Shown here piece after piece: positions 33,201-45,250 of a stretch of DNA of 64,000 bases (position 1 is its first letter; every line of letters starts with the position of its first letter). This DNA comes from Desmodesmus armatus (lineage: Eukaryota > Chlorophyta > Chlorophyceae > Sphaeropleales > Scenedesmaceae), in contig VIIQ02000087.1 in assembly GCA_007449985.2 (NCBI GenBank), positions 1-64,000 on the forward strand, read 5' to 3'. The position numbers and the translations under genes are program-made. Under the pieces are notes generated by a model. That model saw only the letters and a list, made by a program, of their open reading frames with translations. It was not told the origin of the DNA and ran no database searches.

Positions 33201-34908
33201 AGACCTTCCTGCTGCAGCAGCCAAGCTGAGGGAAGCCATTCACCTGGACCAGGCCATGGGATACATGGAGTGAGTTGTGCAGCATGCACTCCGCTCCTTT
33301 CCTCTGGCACGATTCTTTGTTCGGATTCAGATTTTGGACGCTTTGGTGCAGTTGGCCCATGAAATGCAGCAGCTGCAACCTCCATGGGATGTCTAACATG
33401 CATGTTGACCTGAGCCATGTGGGGTCAACTTGAAGCGCCGCTGCTTTCCTTTCTGAAAATGAAAATAATGATAGGATACATTGGCAGTACCGTGTTGTCC
33501 CAGTCTGTGTGTGACCTTCTTTTTCAGCGCCGCAGTAAGTTTAGCCACTGGCCCAGGCTGGCAGCCCTGCTGCCAGCCAGCAGGGCTGTCTGGCAGGGAG
33601 CTGCCTGGTATGTCTGGGATGTCTGGCCGTGGTGTGGATGGACTGTCCTCTACTGTAGAACAAATGCCCGCTTCTTGTCCGTTTTGTATCTGCTGTGCAG
33701 GCCTCCCCGCCAGTACCAGCCGGTCAGGGAGTGCCTAGGCTGGGTGCTGCTGCAGCAAGGGCAACTCCAACAGGCGGAGCAGGTGCGACCAGCCCGCGCA
33801 TACTCATGAAATTTTGCTCAGCTATTTCGGAGATGCGGGGTATCTGCCGGGGAGAGCTGATTGCAAACAGCATGCACCAGCTGACAGACCAACCAAGAAG
33901 GTTGTACCACCCGACGCACATCATGACTGGCATGCGTGACTAACCTCTTCCAGACCCCTCAGTTGGGTGCAGCAGGATGCTGGTGCATGCAGGCTGCATC
34001 CTAGTGCTGCTACAGGATTGCGGTCGCCGCGGCAGATGTGACATCCAACAATGGGCCAGCCAGTCACCTCTGCCAGCATGTGCCTGCAGCAAGCTCACTA
34101 CATTGGTGACCCCCCCCCTGGCTGCAGCAGCCCTGCATGCAATGTCAGCGGCCTCTGCTCCTATCCGACAGGAGTTCCCTTCCCCACCATCGTGCTGCCA
34201 CCCCCCCCCTCGGGGCACCACAGGAGTACCTGCGTGACCTTGCTGAGCTGCCAGAGAACCCCTGGGCCCTGAAGGGCCTGGATCAGGTGTACGCAGCACA
34301 GGGACCCACAGCAGCTGAGAGGCTGGAGCAGGTGGGTGCTCACCAGCAGCCGTTTGGAAACATTCTCTAACCAGGTGAACCTGGCCAGCAATCTTTAGCC
34401 AGGTGCACCTGGCCAGCAATCTTGTCAGCCGTTTCGGCCAACCAATGTGAGCACCGCACACTCTGCAATTGCAGGCATGCTGCGCAGCGTTAAGCTGAAT
34501 AAGACTGGTGGGTGCCTGTTGGGGCTCAGGTGCTGCACAGGCCTTCCCATCTAGGAGACAGGGAAGACCACTCATGTGACTAGGAGAGGGTGTGTGCGGC
34601 TTTCTGTTCTGTGCTGCGCCGCAGTGGACTTTGAGTTCAACCTTTTGAACTCCGATTGTGCAAGTCCGGCCCCCGTTGTCGGTCGTCCAGCAGCATCATG
34701 CTGGTACTTAGTTATGTGCTGGCCCAGCCAGGCTCGTCTTTACAGCGCTGCTAGCAATGTAACAAATAACATACTCCAAGCTGTCACTGCGCCGCCACAT
34801 GCCTGTGCTCCCTCCTGCTTGCAGGTCCAGGGCCGCCTGGCTGCAGCCTGGGCTTATGCAGACCCTGGGCTCACACTCAACAGCAGCTGCCACACGTTTT
34901 CAGACTGA
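27225..34908 (+). CDS. TPR protein with organelle/lumen-type N-terminus, copy A
   Basis: Twenty exons: 27225-27502, 27637-27705, 27977-28055, 28279-28357, 28613-28629, 28843-28923, 29286-29462, 29668-29744, 30034-30047, 30276-30354, 30549-30646, 31036-31201, 31542-31687, 31929-31960, 32154-32319, 32639-32796, 33169-33269, 33701-33782, 34224-34331 and 34825-34908. They give 696 aa with every phase consistent. Residues 1-40 are basic and Ser/Val-rich (transit-like); a hydrophobic stretch (LLSAALSASLLMSPVMM) follows, as in bipartite lumen targeting or a membrane anchor. The rest is TPR: EAQALFDQGLLLMYDFNRPEAVISFEAGLQ and DPDAAMLHWGLS, and the hallmark GHLMHMPGHLYIRLGRWHDAV (residues 369-389) and NQAALRADEA, as in a bacterial TPR family with HMPSHIYIR motifs. 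Repeats near the C-terminus (RADVLHGDLPAAAAKLREAI, LGWVLLQQGQLQQAEQ) end the protein. Two exons are only 17 and 14 nt. The biochemical role is unknown. Confidence 0.85.
30770..30870 (-). mobile_element. Old LINE 3'-end remnant
   Basis: This part of an intron of TPR gene A resembles the 3' terminal part of the LINE at 41407 (shared TCAATGGCATTGCC and GGTTTGCACCACCTA.ACC blocks, in the same order) but is diverged. It indicates an older insertion of the same family. Confidence 0.55.
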
Positions 34909-35556
34909 CGAGCCAGGGCCAGCACAAACCAAAACTGCGCTTGGGGGCAGACCTGCGCCCATGGCTGCCAAGGCTCTTTCCATAATCCTGGGCCAGGGTG
35001 ACATCAGCAGGTTTGAGGGGCTGGTCCAACAGCACTCATCAGCTGAGGGTTTGGGAGGCCGCAGCTGAGGCTGCCTGGAGTACGGTGACCGATGCAATAG
35101 TGCAAACCACTGTGTGTCAAGCAGCGGAGCATTCCTTCCCCGGCCCCAATGCTGGCCTGGGACGCAGTGCTTGGAACAAACCCAATTGACTGCATTGTGA
35201 GCATCTACGTTGACCGCAATTGCTGCAGCTGGCGCAGCGTGCATGCGGCAAGGTTTCGAGTCTGGTTCCTCATGTGAAGCCAAACAGCTCGACCGCCCCC
35301 TGGCTTTGAACGTGACTTTAGCTTATTGCTTCCCACTTGCAGCCGTGACTGCTAGTGGTCTGGCGTTTTAGTCGCTAGTCAAAGACCAAAGTCAAACACG
35401 CACGAACTCTCCTGTTGACACGAAGCGTCGTACTTCAGTACGTTTCTCATGTCTCCATGAGCACACTGCAACGGTTCCTTCCTTACTGTTCTGCCGTGCA
35501 GTTTTGGTCCCGCACGACCTGCCTACAAGGCTCGCAGCTGTCATCGAGGGACTACC
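34909..35556. other. Spacer between TPR genes A and B
   Basis: About 650 bp without an exon. The right half resembles the region upstream of gene A, so it probably contains the promoter of gene B. Confidence 0.45.
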
Positions 35557-38500
35557 ATGGCCATGCATGCTCGGCGTATTCGCAGCTTGACGCAGTGTAA
35601 ATCATCCCTCGCATCCAGGGTCGTCCGTCGTAAGTCTCGGGTGGTGCAGGTGCAGGCCACTGTCCACCCTTGCGCAGCGTCACAGCCATGGTGGGCTCAG
35701 GGCCTGCTGTCTGCTGCACTGTCAGCCTCCTTGCTACTGTCACCAGTCATGATGCCTCCTGCCACTACGGCCACTGGCATGGAGGGCAACATGCTGCAGA
35801 TGAAGGCAGCTGAGGGAACTGCCGCTGCCGAGTAGGTGCCGAGGGTGGGCTTAAAACGTATCTATAATCCGCTTTGACCCTCCCCCTGCAGTTTCTGCAG
35901 GAGTTGCATGTTGCGTTGCTGCACTGCTTGAGGCCTGTAACATGCTCAGAATGTAGACATACACCTTTGAATTGTTGCTGACAGCTGTGCTGCAGGTTCT
36001 CATGCCTTCCTCTGAGCCCAAAGGAGCGTGTTTCCTTCCTGGACCTAGGGGGCTTCAGCAGCAAGTGAGTGGGCCATGCACGCAGACATCAGTAGTACTG
36101 ATGCAGTGCGCATGCGCCACGCAGCCATCACATTGTGATGCCACAGCAGCCAGCAGCGCAGTCAGCACATCCAAGTGCTCACACGTGTACCATTGCATGG
36201 GCTGCATGCACGAACATGCGCATATGCACGTGCTGGAAGCTCCACCTGTTCGCACAAGACCTGCGGCAGCGAGGTCCGTCCTGCACGCAGGCATCTTGCT
36301 CGTTTGACAGCCTCAGCACGGCCGCTGCATGCCTCGCATGCGACCACGCACTGCCCTGCAGGATCCACACCAGTTCCCCTGAAGCTCAAGCCTTGTTTGA
36401 CCAGGGGCTACTGCTCATGTACGACTTCAACAGACCAGAGGTACGGGGTGGACGCGTGCTGCTGGTTCCTGCTGGTTGAGCACAAGTGCCTGCGGCTTCA
36501 ACAATATAGTTCAAAAGAGGGCTTTGAGTTTGTGATAACGCGGAAGTATCTTGCTTGGATGCATGCGGGCTGTGCTGCGGAGATGGAGGGTGTCGGCATA
36601 CTGTGATTGTACTGTCAACCTCGCAACCCATATCACCTCCGCAACGTGCTGGCACTACAGACAGTACCAGTGCAACCAATAACAGCTATCTGTGCTGTGT
36701 GTTGTGGCAGGCCGTCATCTCCTTTGAGGCTGGCCTCCAGTTTGACCCTGATGCCGCCATGCTGCACTGGGGCCTGTCGCATGCTCGAGGTGTGCTGCGC
36801 TGACGGGGCAGGAAATCAGCTGGGACTAACGCAACCATCGCATGTGTGTGGTAGAGTCAGGGTGTCCATCCTGGCATAGAGGCGCAGGTAAATGCAGCTC
36901 ACAAGCACGGTCCTTGTTCGAGCCTTGCATGTTGTTGCTGTCCACACGGTTTGAGAAGTACTCCTGCCCTGTAGTACAGAGCACAGCTGTGTCAGTGGTG
37001 ACCTGGTGACAAGCTGTGCTGCCTGGTTACTGCTGCTGCTGCAGGTCCTTACCTCAACAAGGTAGGCGTGTCGACTCTTATGAGGCGCTGCCTGAGGTTT
37101 CAGTCGCATGCAAGCGCTCACTGACTTGATCCTCAGCACAGCACACATCAACCTCAGCACTGCAATGCCATTGCAGAGCCACTGCATTGCCTCAGCGGCT
37201 GAGCATTGGCATGCTTTGTTGCTGGCTCCAACTCGGATTGACGTCAGCAGTCATCGTACCAAGGCAGCTGGTTGCTCCTCAGTTGCCTGTGTGCTATCCT
37301 GCTGGGTGCAGGTGTGGGGCCCTGCCCCTGCTGATTTCACCTTCATTGCATTCACCCCTGAGGAGCAGGCACAAGCACAGCAAGATGCACAGGTGGGATA
37401 GGTCTGCAGGGGGATCTGCAACCAAAGCTGCACGCTGCGGTGGCTGTTACATTGAGAGTTCTCCATCAGGTTGATCATCAGCGTTGGATGGTATGAAAAG
37501 CCATCATCACACCCAGCGCACATCGTCACGTGCAGCTCATCCATGCAACTCAAACACCTGCCCACCATGCACACCTCGATGTGTGCTTTGCTCCTGCCTG
37601 AGACCCAAGCGCATGCTTCTTGATGGTTTCAACACAGGCTGGGCTCGCTGCAGCCAGGCATGCATTGCAGTCGGCCCCGTCTGACCCCCAGCTGCTGGCT
37701 GAGCTGTCCTTCCTAGAGGCTGAGGCAGAGCTGTGGGGCAGCGTGTTGGGGCCTGTCGGCTACGAAGACCCTGGAGCAATGAAGGCACTGGAGAGATATG
37801 CTCAACGGATGGAGGTGGGTGGCTGCTTTTCAATCTGGGTCCTGCTGTCGATGTTGTTGCTGGACAGCTGAGAGCCTTGTGCTGACTCATGAAGATTGAG
37901 ATCTGTTCGGTTCCTGAATCAAACCCTGAATTGAGTTGCCCCGGTTGTGAGGATCATAGGTTGACCCTTTGCATGATCACCTGGCAGGCAGACAGGCAGG
38001 TCTTATTGTTCAGTGGAGTATAGCTGGTGCGAGAGCTGCTGTGTGTCGGCTACTGACACTGCAGGCCATTGCAGCAGTCAACACCAGCAACCCTGAACCC
38101 CTGGCGCTGGCCGCTGACGCCCGCATGGATATGTCACCTTGGTAAGGCTGTCCAACGTCCAGCAGCTCAGGAAAGTTTCCAGCATGGTCCCTATGTGCTT
38201 AGCGCTGTGCAGCAACTGAACTTGCACCCGGGCAGACCTACAGTATGTCTTTGCATGTTGATCAGCAAGCCATGCTTGTGCCGATATCACCAGCGACTTG
38301 GCAAATCAACTTGCAAACGGCAGGCCTACTGAAAGGCACTATGTTGTGTTTGCCTGTCTGCTGGCCCTTGTCCCCACTCCTCACGCTGTGCAGGATGCAC
38401 TGGAAAGGTAAGGCCGTGGACGGTTGGGCACCAGCGTTGGCTGCTGGTCCCCTTTCGCATCCAGTGTTATCCTGCCAGCAATTGGTGTTAGGAGTTGACC

Positions 38501-41500
38501 CCACGTGGGGTGCATGCGCTAGTCATGCACGGTGCACAGCAGCCCATAAGTGTGACTCTTGGCTGCTGCACTTGAGCCTGGAAGCTGCCAAAAGCACTGC
38601 AATCAGGCAGGAAGCCTACCGTAATGCTGCATCCCTGCAGGTCCCCTGGGCCACCGTGAGGCTGTGCACCCAGACACTGTCGAGTACCCTGCCCTGGATG
38701 ACATCGCAGAAGCACTGAGGTGAGGTGGTATGTCAACCTGGCTGTCCACTGCATCAGCTGATGCTGACCTCGAGTGATAGACAGCCACCAGGTGGCACCG
38801 CTGCTGCCGCTAGCGGCAGTCAGCTGATAGCATAAGCATGCCTGGCAAAGCGCCTCTCAGACCCTTCGCTTTCAAGCTTCGCTGTCATGCCGTGCTTCTG
38901 CCCCATTATGTGACTCACAAGTCGCAACCACCTTGTTGGTTGTAATATTTGCTTCTGCACTGGTTGCTGTGTGGTGTGCCAGGCGCTCTCCAGGCCACCC
39001 CCTGGCATCACACCTGAAGGTCCACCTCACAGAGGGAGGCACACCGGGCAAGGGGCTGCCAGCAGAACCAGGCAATGCAGGTGCGGCACTGTTGCATGCA
39101 AGAAGTGCAGCTCCTGTCCGGCGTTACTGTACTACAGTAGTCTGAGACTAGGGCGCTTGCACAGCAACATGCACTTAGACAGCTGACACAGCTGCTGTGC
39201 CGCATGGGTTGCAACTGCGGCCAGAGCATCTGCAATGACTTGAAACCTGTGCACAGCCGTTGTTGCTGTTGCCGTGTTGCGCGCCGGTAGAAACCCACTC
39301 AGCTTGCTGTTGTGCCTGTGCCGCTTGCGACGCAGCATGCATGTAGTATTTGCTTATGCTGTCACAAGTAGAGCCTCACCTCCTTGGCTGCCTGAAACAA
39401 GGCCGCAAATGCACTGTAGTAACATTTTCTTCCTGCTTTCCCGACCCTGCCCTGCAGCTCTTGGTGAGTCAGCAGCGGACAGCCTGGCGTTTGGTCACCC
39501 CTACACGTCCATGGGCCACCTGATGCACATGCCGGGCCACCTCTACATACGCCTGGGGCGCTGGCACGATGCTGTGACAACCAACCAGGCGGCACTAAGG
39601 GCTGACGAGGCAGGGATCAAGAGGTGATGCCAATTGCTTGATGTCTGCAGACAGCCCACATTACCGGTACATGTGACCTTCACATGCAGGTGTCAGGGCT
39701 ATGCCTTGAACCTGAGCATTGCTCAGCATTGTACAGGGAACACACAACACTACAAGTACCTGTCAGAAAGGCATGATGTTGTGCAACAACCCACATTGCT
39801 CTGTGTTGATGTTGGTTTGTGTGCCAATGCAGGTGTGTTCAGCCATACATGCCGACGCACAACTCACAGCTGCTGTTGTACGCTGCCATGAACACCGGGG
39901 AACTTGAGCTGGCAGAGCAGTATGCCAATGCTTCTGTGCGCTTTCCGGCAACATATGGCCCCATGAACATGGCAGACGGTGAGCCAACCCGAAACTGTTG
40001 GCCGTTTGCGAGTGTGCGGCGCAGGCAGGTCGCTGTAGCAGTACGCTTTGCAAGTTGTGTTGCATGGGCTGGAAAGGGCCTTGCCTCAGGACTGGGGTTC
40101 ACAGGCCCATGGTGCACAATTCAGAAGTATGTCAACAGGTGCCGCATCCCGGCAACTCACGCATGCTGTGTATACCATGCGCAGGCCGCGAGCGTGTGGC
40201 TAAGCCCCTCCTCCAGGTGCGCATGCGACCATGATCGTATCCATAACAGCGGTGTTGTGCGCTGTTGCTAGCAGGATGCCTTGACTCATGTCTCTGATTG
40301 GTGCTGCAGACAACCATGCCTGCACCAGTAACCTGTCATAACGAAGCACCAGCATCCATGCGCTACCAGCGCAGTGCGCCTGGAACAGTGCGGTCATGCT
40401 GGCCGTGCTGGGGCTGCTTCGCCAGCTTCTGCCATGTGCTGTAACTGTTACAGTTTGACAGTTGAACTTGTGAGCCCAAGACTCGCTGGTTGAGCCTGTA
40501 ATTCCGCACCCTCTGTTTGCCTGTACTCATCATGAGTACAGTGTACTAAACTTACTAAGTTAGCAACATCCCGTATGTTTCCAGGCGCGCTTTGCCAAGT
40601 GGGCCCCGATCATGCAGCTGCAGGAGTCAGAGCTGGACTACAGCAAGGATGGAATCATGATGATCCCACCGACAGCTGACATCTTCGGTCGGGGTGTCTA
40701 CCACTACGTGCGCTCGCTAGCGTTTGCATCTGCTTCGTCCCTTGAGATAGGTAAGGCTGCTGACTGGGTGTAAGCAATCTCAGCAACAGCTATCAAACAT
40801 GCTGATAGATGTCGCAGCGCTTCCTCCTGCAAGCAGCAGCAGAGAGCTGGCAACTGTCGTCGGCATGGGTGGTACCCATGGCCAAAATGCCCTACTTGGG
40901 CATGATGCGCTGCGCAAGCCAGATTGGCAGTTTTGCACTCGACATCTCGCCCCTGCTTGTGTGCAGGTGATGCAGCCAGGCAGCTTGATCAGCAGATGGC
41001 ACAGGAGCTGCAGCTACTCTCCCAGGTGGTTGATGCAATGCCTGATGATGTCATCACCCGCCCTGGCGAGGGCATCGGTATCTACTCACCTGGACACAAG
41101 CACCTCGCACAAATTGGCCTACTGGTAAGTGCTGTGGATGTGTTGTGGGGGTTGCCAGAGAGCTGTGGCACCATCCAGCCTAAACTTGGAGATATGAATA
41201 TTCTGGCAGCCAGCACTGATTTCTGTAATTGTTACTGTGACGCCTTGCAGGTGGCTCGTTCACGTGCTGATGTGCTGCATGGAGACCTACCCGCTGCAGC
41301 AGCCAAGCTGAGGGAAGCTATTCACCTGGACCAGGCCATGGGATACATGGAGTGAGTTGCAGCAGGATGCAGTTTCGTCCTTTCCGGATCCGCCGGCACT
41401 TTTTCTGGGGAGTATGTTACATGGACATTTTCGCCAAACAACAATGGCATTGCCCACCAGGATCGAGCCAGGTGAACCTCATAAGTTGTCTCCCCTGCGG

Positions 41501-43389
41501 TGGTTTGCACCACCTACACCGGGTTGACCAAAGAAGGCAGAACCACCAGAATTGCAGCAAGTGCCAGCCATGCTAGGAACCTATTGTGTGCAGAGATGAG
41601 GGCAGGCAACTATACCAGTGTGGACACAAGAAACAGAACAAAGTCAGTCAAATACCCATAGTAAGGCCAAGCAAGCGTGCTCTGCGCACTTTCATTTTGT
41701 ACAAAGTGTGTGCCAGGGCCGACTGTTCGGCATGTTGAAACACAGTAGCAACACAATCTTGGTCACCCAACTGGACTGAAGCCGGGTCAGCAAAGGCTGG
41801 GCAGGCGGTGCGCAGATCATCATACACGGGACATTCAAGAATGAAGTGCTTTAGATCTTCAACATTGTTGCTGGTGCCAGTACGGGCCAGCACAGCAGCG
41901 CGGTTGGCCAGCGAAGCGTCCTGACCAGAGCACAAACGACAGATGCGATCCGCCCTTGGGACAGACTCCCTACGCTTGCGACCCTGCTCAATTTCAAGAT
42001 GTGCAGAGCCAACACGCAACTGCGCCAGGTTTTGTGCCAAGTTGAAAGACAAGCACAACTTCATATGCGGGGCTGCATGGTCTCTAGAGAAAGGATCAAA
42101 GCCAGGGTCAAGAGGGTATACCCATGCATGGTGTGTAAGCCTGTGAATGCCGGCAGACGGTGCAGTGCGAGGGCTGCCTTCTGTAAGACCCTGCCACCTA
42201 TCACGGAACAGGCCAGCCAAGGCAGCCTGCACAGCTGACTCCTGCCACCGCTGCTGCAACACCCACTCCAAAGGCTGCTGCCGCCAGCTACTATCAAGGA
42301 GCTGCAAGCCAGACATAGTGTGCAACACACCATACGACCAGCTTTTTGTCTGAGATTCTGTGTTGATGCCGTATGCCTTGCAAACGCAGCGGCTGAGCGG
42401 GAAGCCAGCTGAGAATCAAATGCTCAGCTGGTTGATTGAGTCGCCTGGAAAGCCACACCGTGGCTGATTGTAACGGGGACACCTCCGGTTCTGAGGGTCT
42501 GCCCTCGATAGCTCATGCCACACACCATGTGTCATTTCTGCTGTGCAGGCCTCCCCGCCAGTACCAGCCAGTCAGGGAGTGTCTAGGCTGGGTGCTGCTG
42601 CAGCAAGGTCAACTCCAACAGGCGGAGCAGGTGCGACAAGCCTAGCCACGCACCACTTGAGCCTGATGATGGGGGTGTGTCTGCAATCGGCTGAGGCTGT
42701 GGGTCATGCAGCACGCAACAGCTTGCAGCCTGCCAAGGACCGACCTGTGTGGACACATTGCATGATCTGTGTGCACCCCCTGTCCCTGCTGCTCCCCCCC
42801 TGCCATCTCCCGCCGCCCCCTGCCTTCTACAGGAGTACCTGCGTGACCTTGCTGAGCTGCCTGAGAACCCCTGGGCCTGAAGGGCCTGGCACAAGTGTAC
42901 GCAGCACAGGGGGACACAGCGGCTGAAAGGCTGGAGCAGGTGGGCGCTCATTAGCAGCTGTGCGGGATGTCCCCATACTGAATGATTTGGGTAGATTATA
43001 AGGGTGAATCATTCCTTGAAGGTCAATCCTGTCTGCATCCAGCATGCTCTGTAGCACTCTGCCCGGGAAACCCAATGTGCAGGTGCAGCTTCCACCCATG
43101 CAATGCTCGCCAAGTTGTTGTGGGTTGCCTGCAGGCCAAGGCCGCGTTTCATTGCAGGCTGCTTATCACAGTTGCACACTTGCATGAATTTCTGTTCCGG
43201 CTGCTGTCTACAGTTGCACAACCGCATGATTCAAACTGATACTTGCAGGCTGCCAACAGTGTTGCCAATGCCTCAGCATGTGCTTGTGCTCTTTCCTGCT
43301 TGCAGGTCCAGGGCCGCTTGGCTGCTGCCTGGGCTCATGCAGACCCGGGGCTTGCCCTCAACAGCAGCTGCCACACGTTTTCAAACTGA
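35557..43389 (+). CDS. TPR protein with organelle/lumen-type N-terminus, copy B (frameshifted near 3' end)
   Basis: Exon for exon it matches copy A: 35557-35831, 35996-36064, 36362-36440, 36711-36789, 37045-37061, 37312-37392, 37638-37814, 38065-38141, 38394-38407, 38641-38719, 38983-39080, 39458-39623, 39833-39978, 40185-40216, 40585-40750, 40967-41124, 41251-41351, 42549-42630, 42833-42939 and 43306-43389. The N-terminus (MAMHARRIRSLTQCKSS) is more basic than in A, and the hydrophobic segment is LLSAALSASLLLSPVMM. All hallmark motifs are retained. Exon 19 is 107 nt against 108 in A; one C is missing from GGGCCCTGAAG, producing a UGA at 42878-42880 after ENPWA. The product would be 647 aa, lacking about 48 C-terminal residues. 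Sequence after the stop is still well conserved, so the change is recent or an assembly error. The 1.2-kb intron 17 contains a LINE fragment. Confidence 0.82.
41407..42330 (-). mobile_element. 5'-truncated non-LTR retrotransposon (LINE) in a TPR intron
   Basis: A minus-strand frame of 226 aa (41648-42328) encodes the C-terminal end of a LINE polyprotein: a region downstream of reverse transcriptase with a zinc-knuckle-like signature R-x-C-x-x-C ... H-F-x-x-x-C (RICRLCSG ... VEDLKHFILECP), followed by a helical tail ending GLTMGI. The 3' UTR extends to 41407. No reverse transcriptase catalytic motif is present, so it is 5'-truncated, as usual for LINE insertions. It is antisense to the host TPR gene and makes intron 17 about 770 bp longer than in copy A. 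The exact 5' end (about 42330-42430) and target duplication were not resolved. Confidence 0.8.
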
Positions 43390-44514
43390 GGACTGCAGAA
43401 TTATGGTAGGACGATGAGGCAGTTGTACCCAGGCCTGACTGGCAAGGCTTCCACTCACAGAGTTGAGGGGCCGATCGCGAGGGGTAGTAGGACCCACACT
43501 GTGATGTTGAGCCACCCGGGGTCACCTAGAGGCTCAGAGCAACAGCTGTGGCAGACTGTGGCGCTGGAAAGTGGTGTCCACTTGAGGGGGGTGTTGGGTG
43601 CCATTGCGCCTGAGGCTTCCGGCAAGGCAGCCAACAAGTTACTCATGTAGGCATAGTGTGCTGGAATGTGGTGTGATGTCATGCCATGCACTGAGGAGTG
43701 GGTTGGTCTTTATTTGACTACACATGCATGCACATCCATATGGTTTGATACAGCATGTTTCTTCGGCCCTGTTTGCAGCAAGCCTGTGTTGCAGCCCACC
43801 TATGTTGTCCATGTGTTCAGGAGCGAGGTTGGCGCTGTTAAGTTGCTGCTGTCCTGTACCCGGCCACCGTGCCACAGCAGTGCCTCAGTTGCACTATGAA
43901 GTGCTCAGCATGGAATATGCTGCCAGCATCCCAGACTTGAAGTCTCATGAGTGTCTGCTAAGTTGTGCTAATGCGTCAGACGCAGTGCGTTTTTGCCATG
44001 GGATATACCCTAATACTGTGATGCACAGTTCTGTAGTGCCTAAATGGTGAGTTGAGTCTTGGTGGATTCAGTCCTTGAGTCTGGTGCATGCATGAATGCT
44101 GCAGCCATTATCTGCAGCTGCTGTGCTTGCAAAGTGAGTTAGAGCATTTGTGACTTGAGTGTATGAGCCTGGCATCATTTCGCACAGCAATCACCTGCAA
44201 CTGCTGCACAAGGATTTTGAATGTGCTGTACTGCATGCGTTGTATTGCAAATGTCCCAGTCAAAGTGCAGGCGTCAGCCATCCTATTTCCGCGGAGATCT
44301 GTGTGGCCTCAGCTTGTGAGTCACAGACCTTGATCATGGTATGTCTTGTATCGCATCGGTGTGCTGCCTGCATCATCATATGGGGCTAGCATGCGCATGA
44401 CGGGCCCCAAGCGCTTTGCATTCCCACCTGCCTCCGAGGATGATGGAGTCCTGGCTCCTGTGCTTGTCAGCCACCACCCACCCATGGGTGGCCACCTCCT
44501 GCAGTAGCTCCACA

Positions 44515-44562
44515 TGAGGTTGTGTTGAGTTGTGTGTGGAGTTGAGTTGTGTTGAGTTGAGT
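44515..44562 (+). repeat. GTTGAGTTGTG simple repeat
   Basis: Alternating GTTGA and GTTGTG units occur over about 45 bp. It is non-coding. Confidence 0.7.
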
Positions 44563-44866
44563 CATACTGAAATAGAAGCACCAGCGCATTATGGATGAGT
44601 GCGCGCACTTCCTTCACACGTGCACGCTGGCCCAATCAACTGCAGGCGCGTGCCATGTTGTGCTGTCCCAGCTGTTGATCAACAGCCTGCCATGAAGGCA
44701 TGTGAACTGTGGCGTGCCAACTGACAGGGCGTTGCATATGCTGCAGATGTGTCAAATTGTTGGCTCCTGCCAATCCTTGTGCGGTAATTATATTTTATTG
44801 TCCTTTTTTTGTTGCAGCAGTGCTGACCTGCTGGCAGCCATGATGGCCAAACTTGGGCGGCAATTT

Positions 44867-45250
44867 GGGGGAGTATGTTACATGGACATTTTCGCCAAAC
44901 AACAATGGCATTGCCCACCAGGATCGAGCCAGGTGAACCTCATAAGTTGTCTCCCCTGCGGTGGTTTGCACCACCTACACCGGGTTGACCAAAGAAGGCA
45001 GAACCACCAGAATTGCAGCAAGTGCCAGCCATGCTAGGAACCTATTGTGTGCAGAGATGAGGGCAGGCAACTATACCAGTGTGGACACAAGAAACAGAAC
45101 AAAGTCAGTCAAATACCCATAGTAAGGCCAAGCAAGCGTGCTCTGCGCACTTTCATTTTGTACAAAGTGTGTGCCAGGGCCGACTGTTCGGCATGTTGAA
45201 ACACAGTAGCAACACAATCTTGGTCACCCAACTGGACTGAAGCCGGGTCA
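44867..45250 (-). mobile_element. LINE 3' fragment identical to the 41.4-kb copy
   Basis: About 383 nt appear identical to 41407-41789, including the 3' UTR and the last codons of the LINE frame (…MKVRRARLLGLTMGI). Sequence identity stops abruptly after GCCGGGTCA at 45250, which is the 5' truncation point of this copy. The left ends coincide at GGGGAGTATG, the common 3' terminus of the element. Confidence 0.82.

Noticed and set aside
33940..34575. A 211-codon minus-strand frame
   Set aside because: It overlaps exon 19 of TPR gene A and flanking introns, with no recognisable domain.
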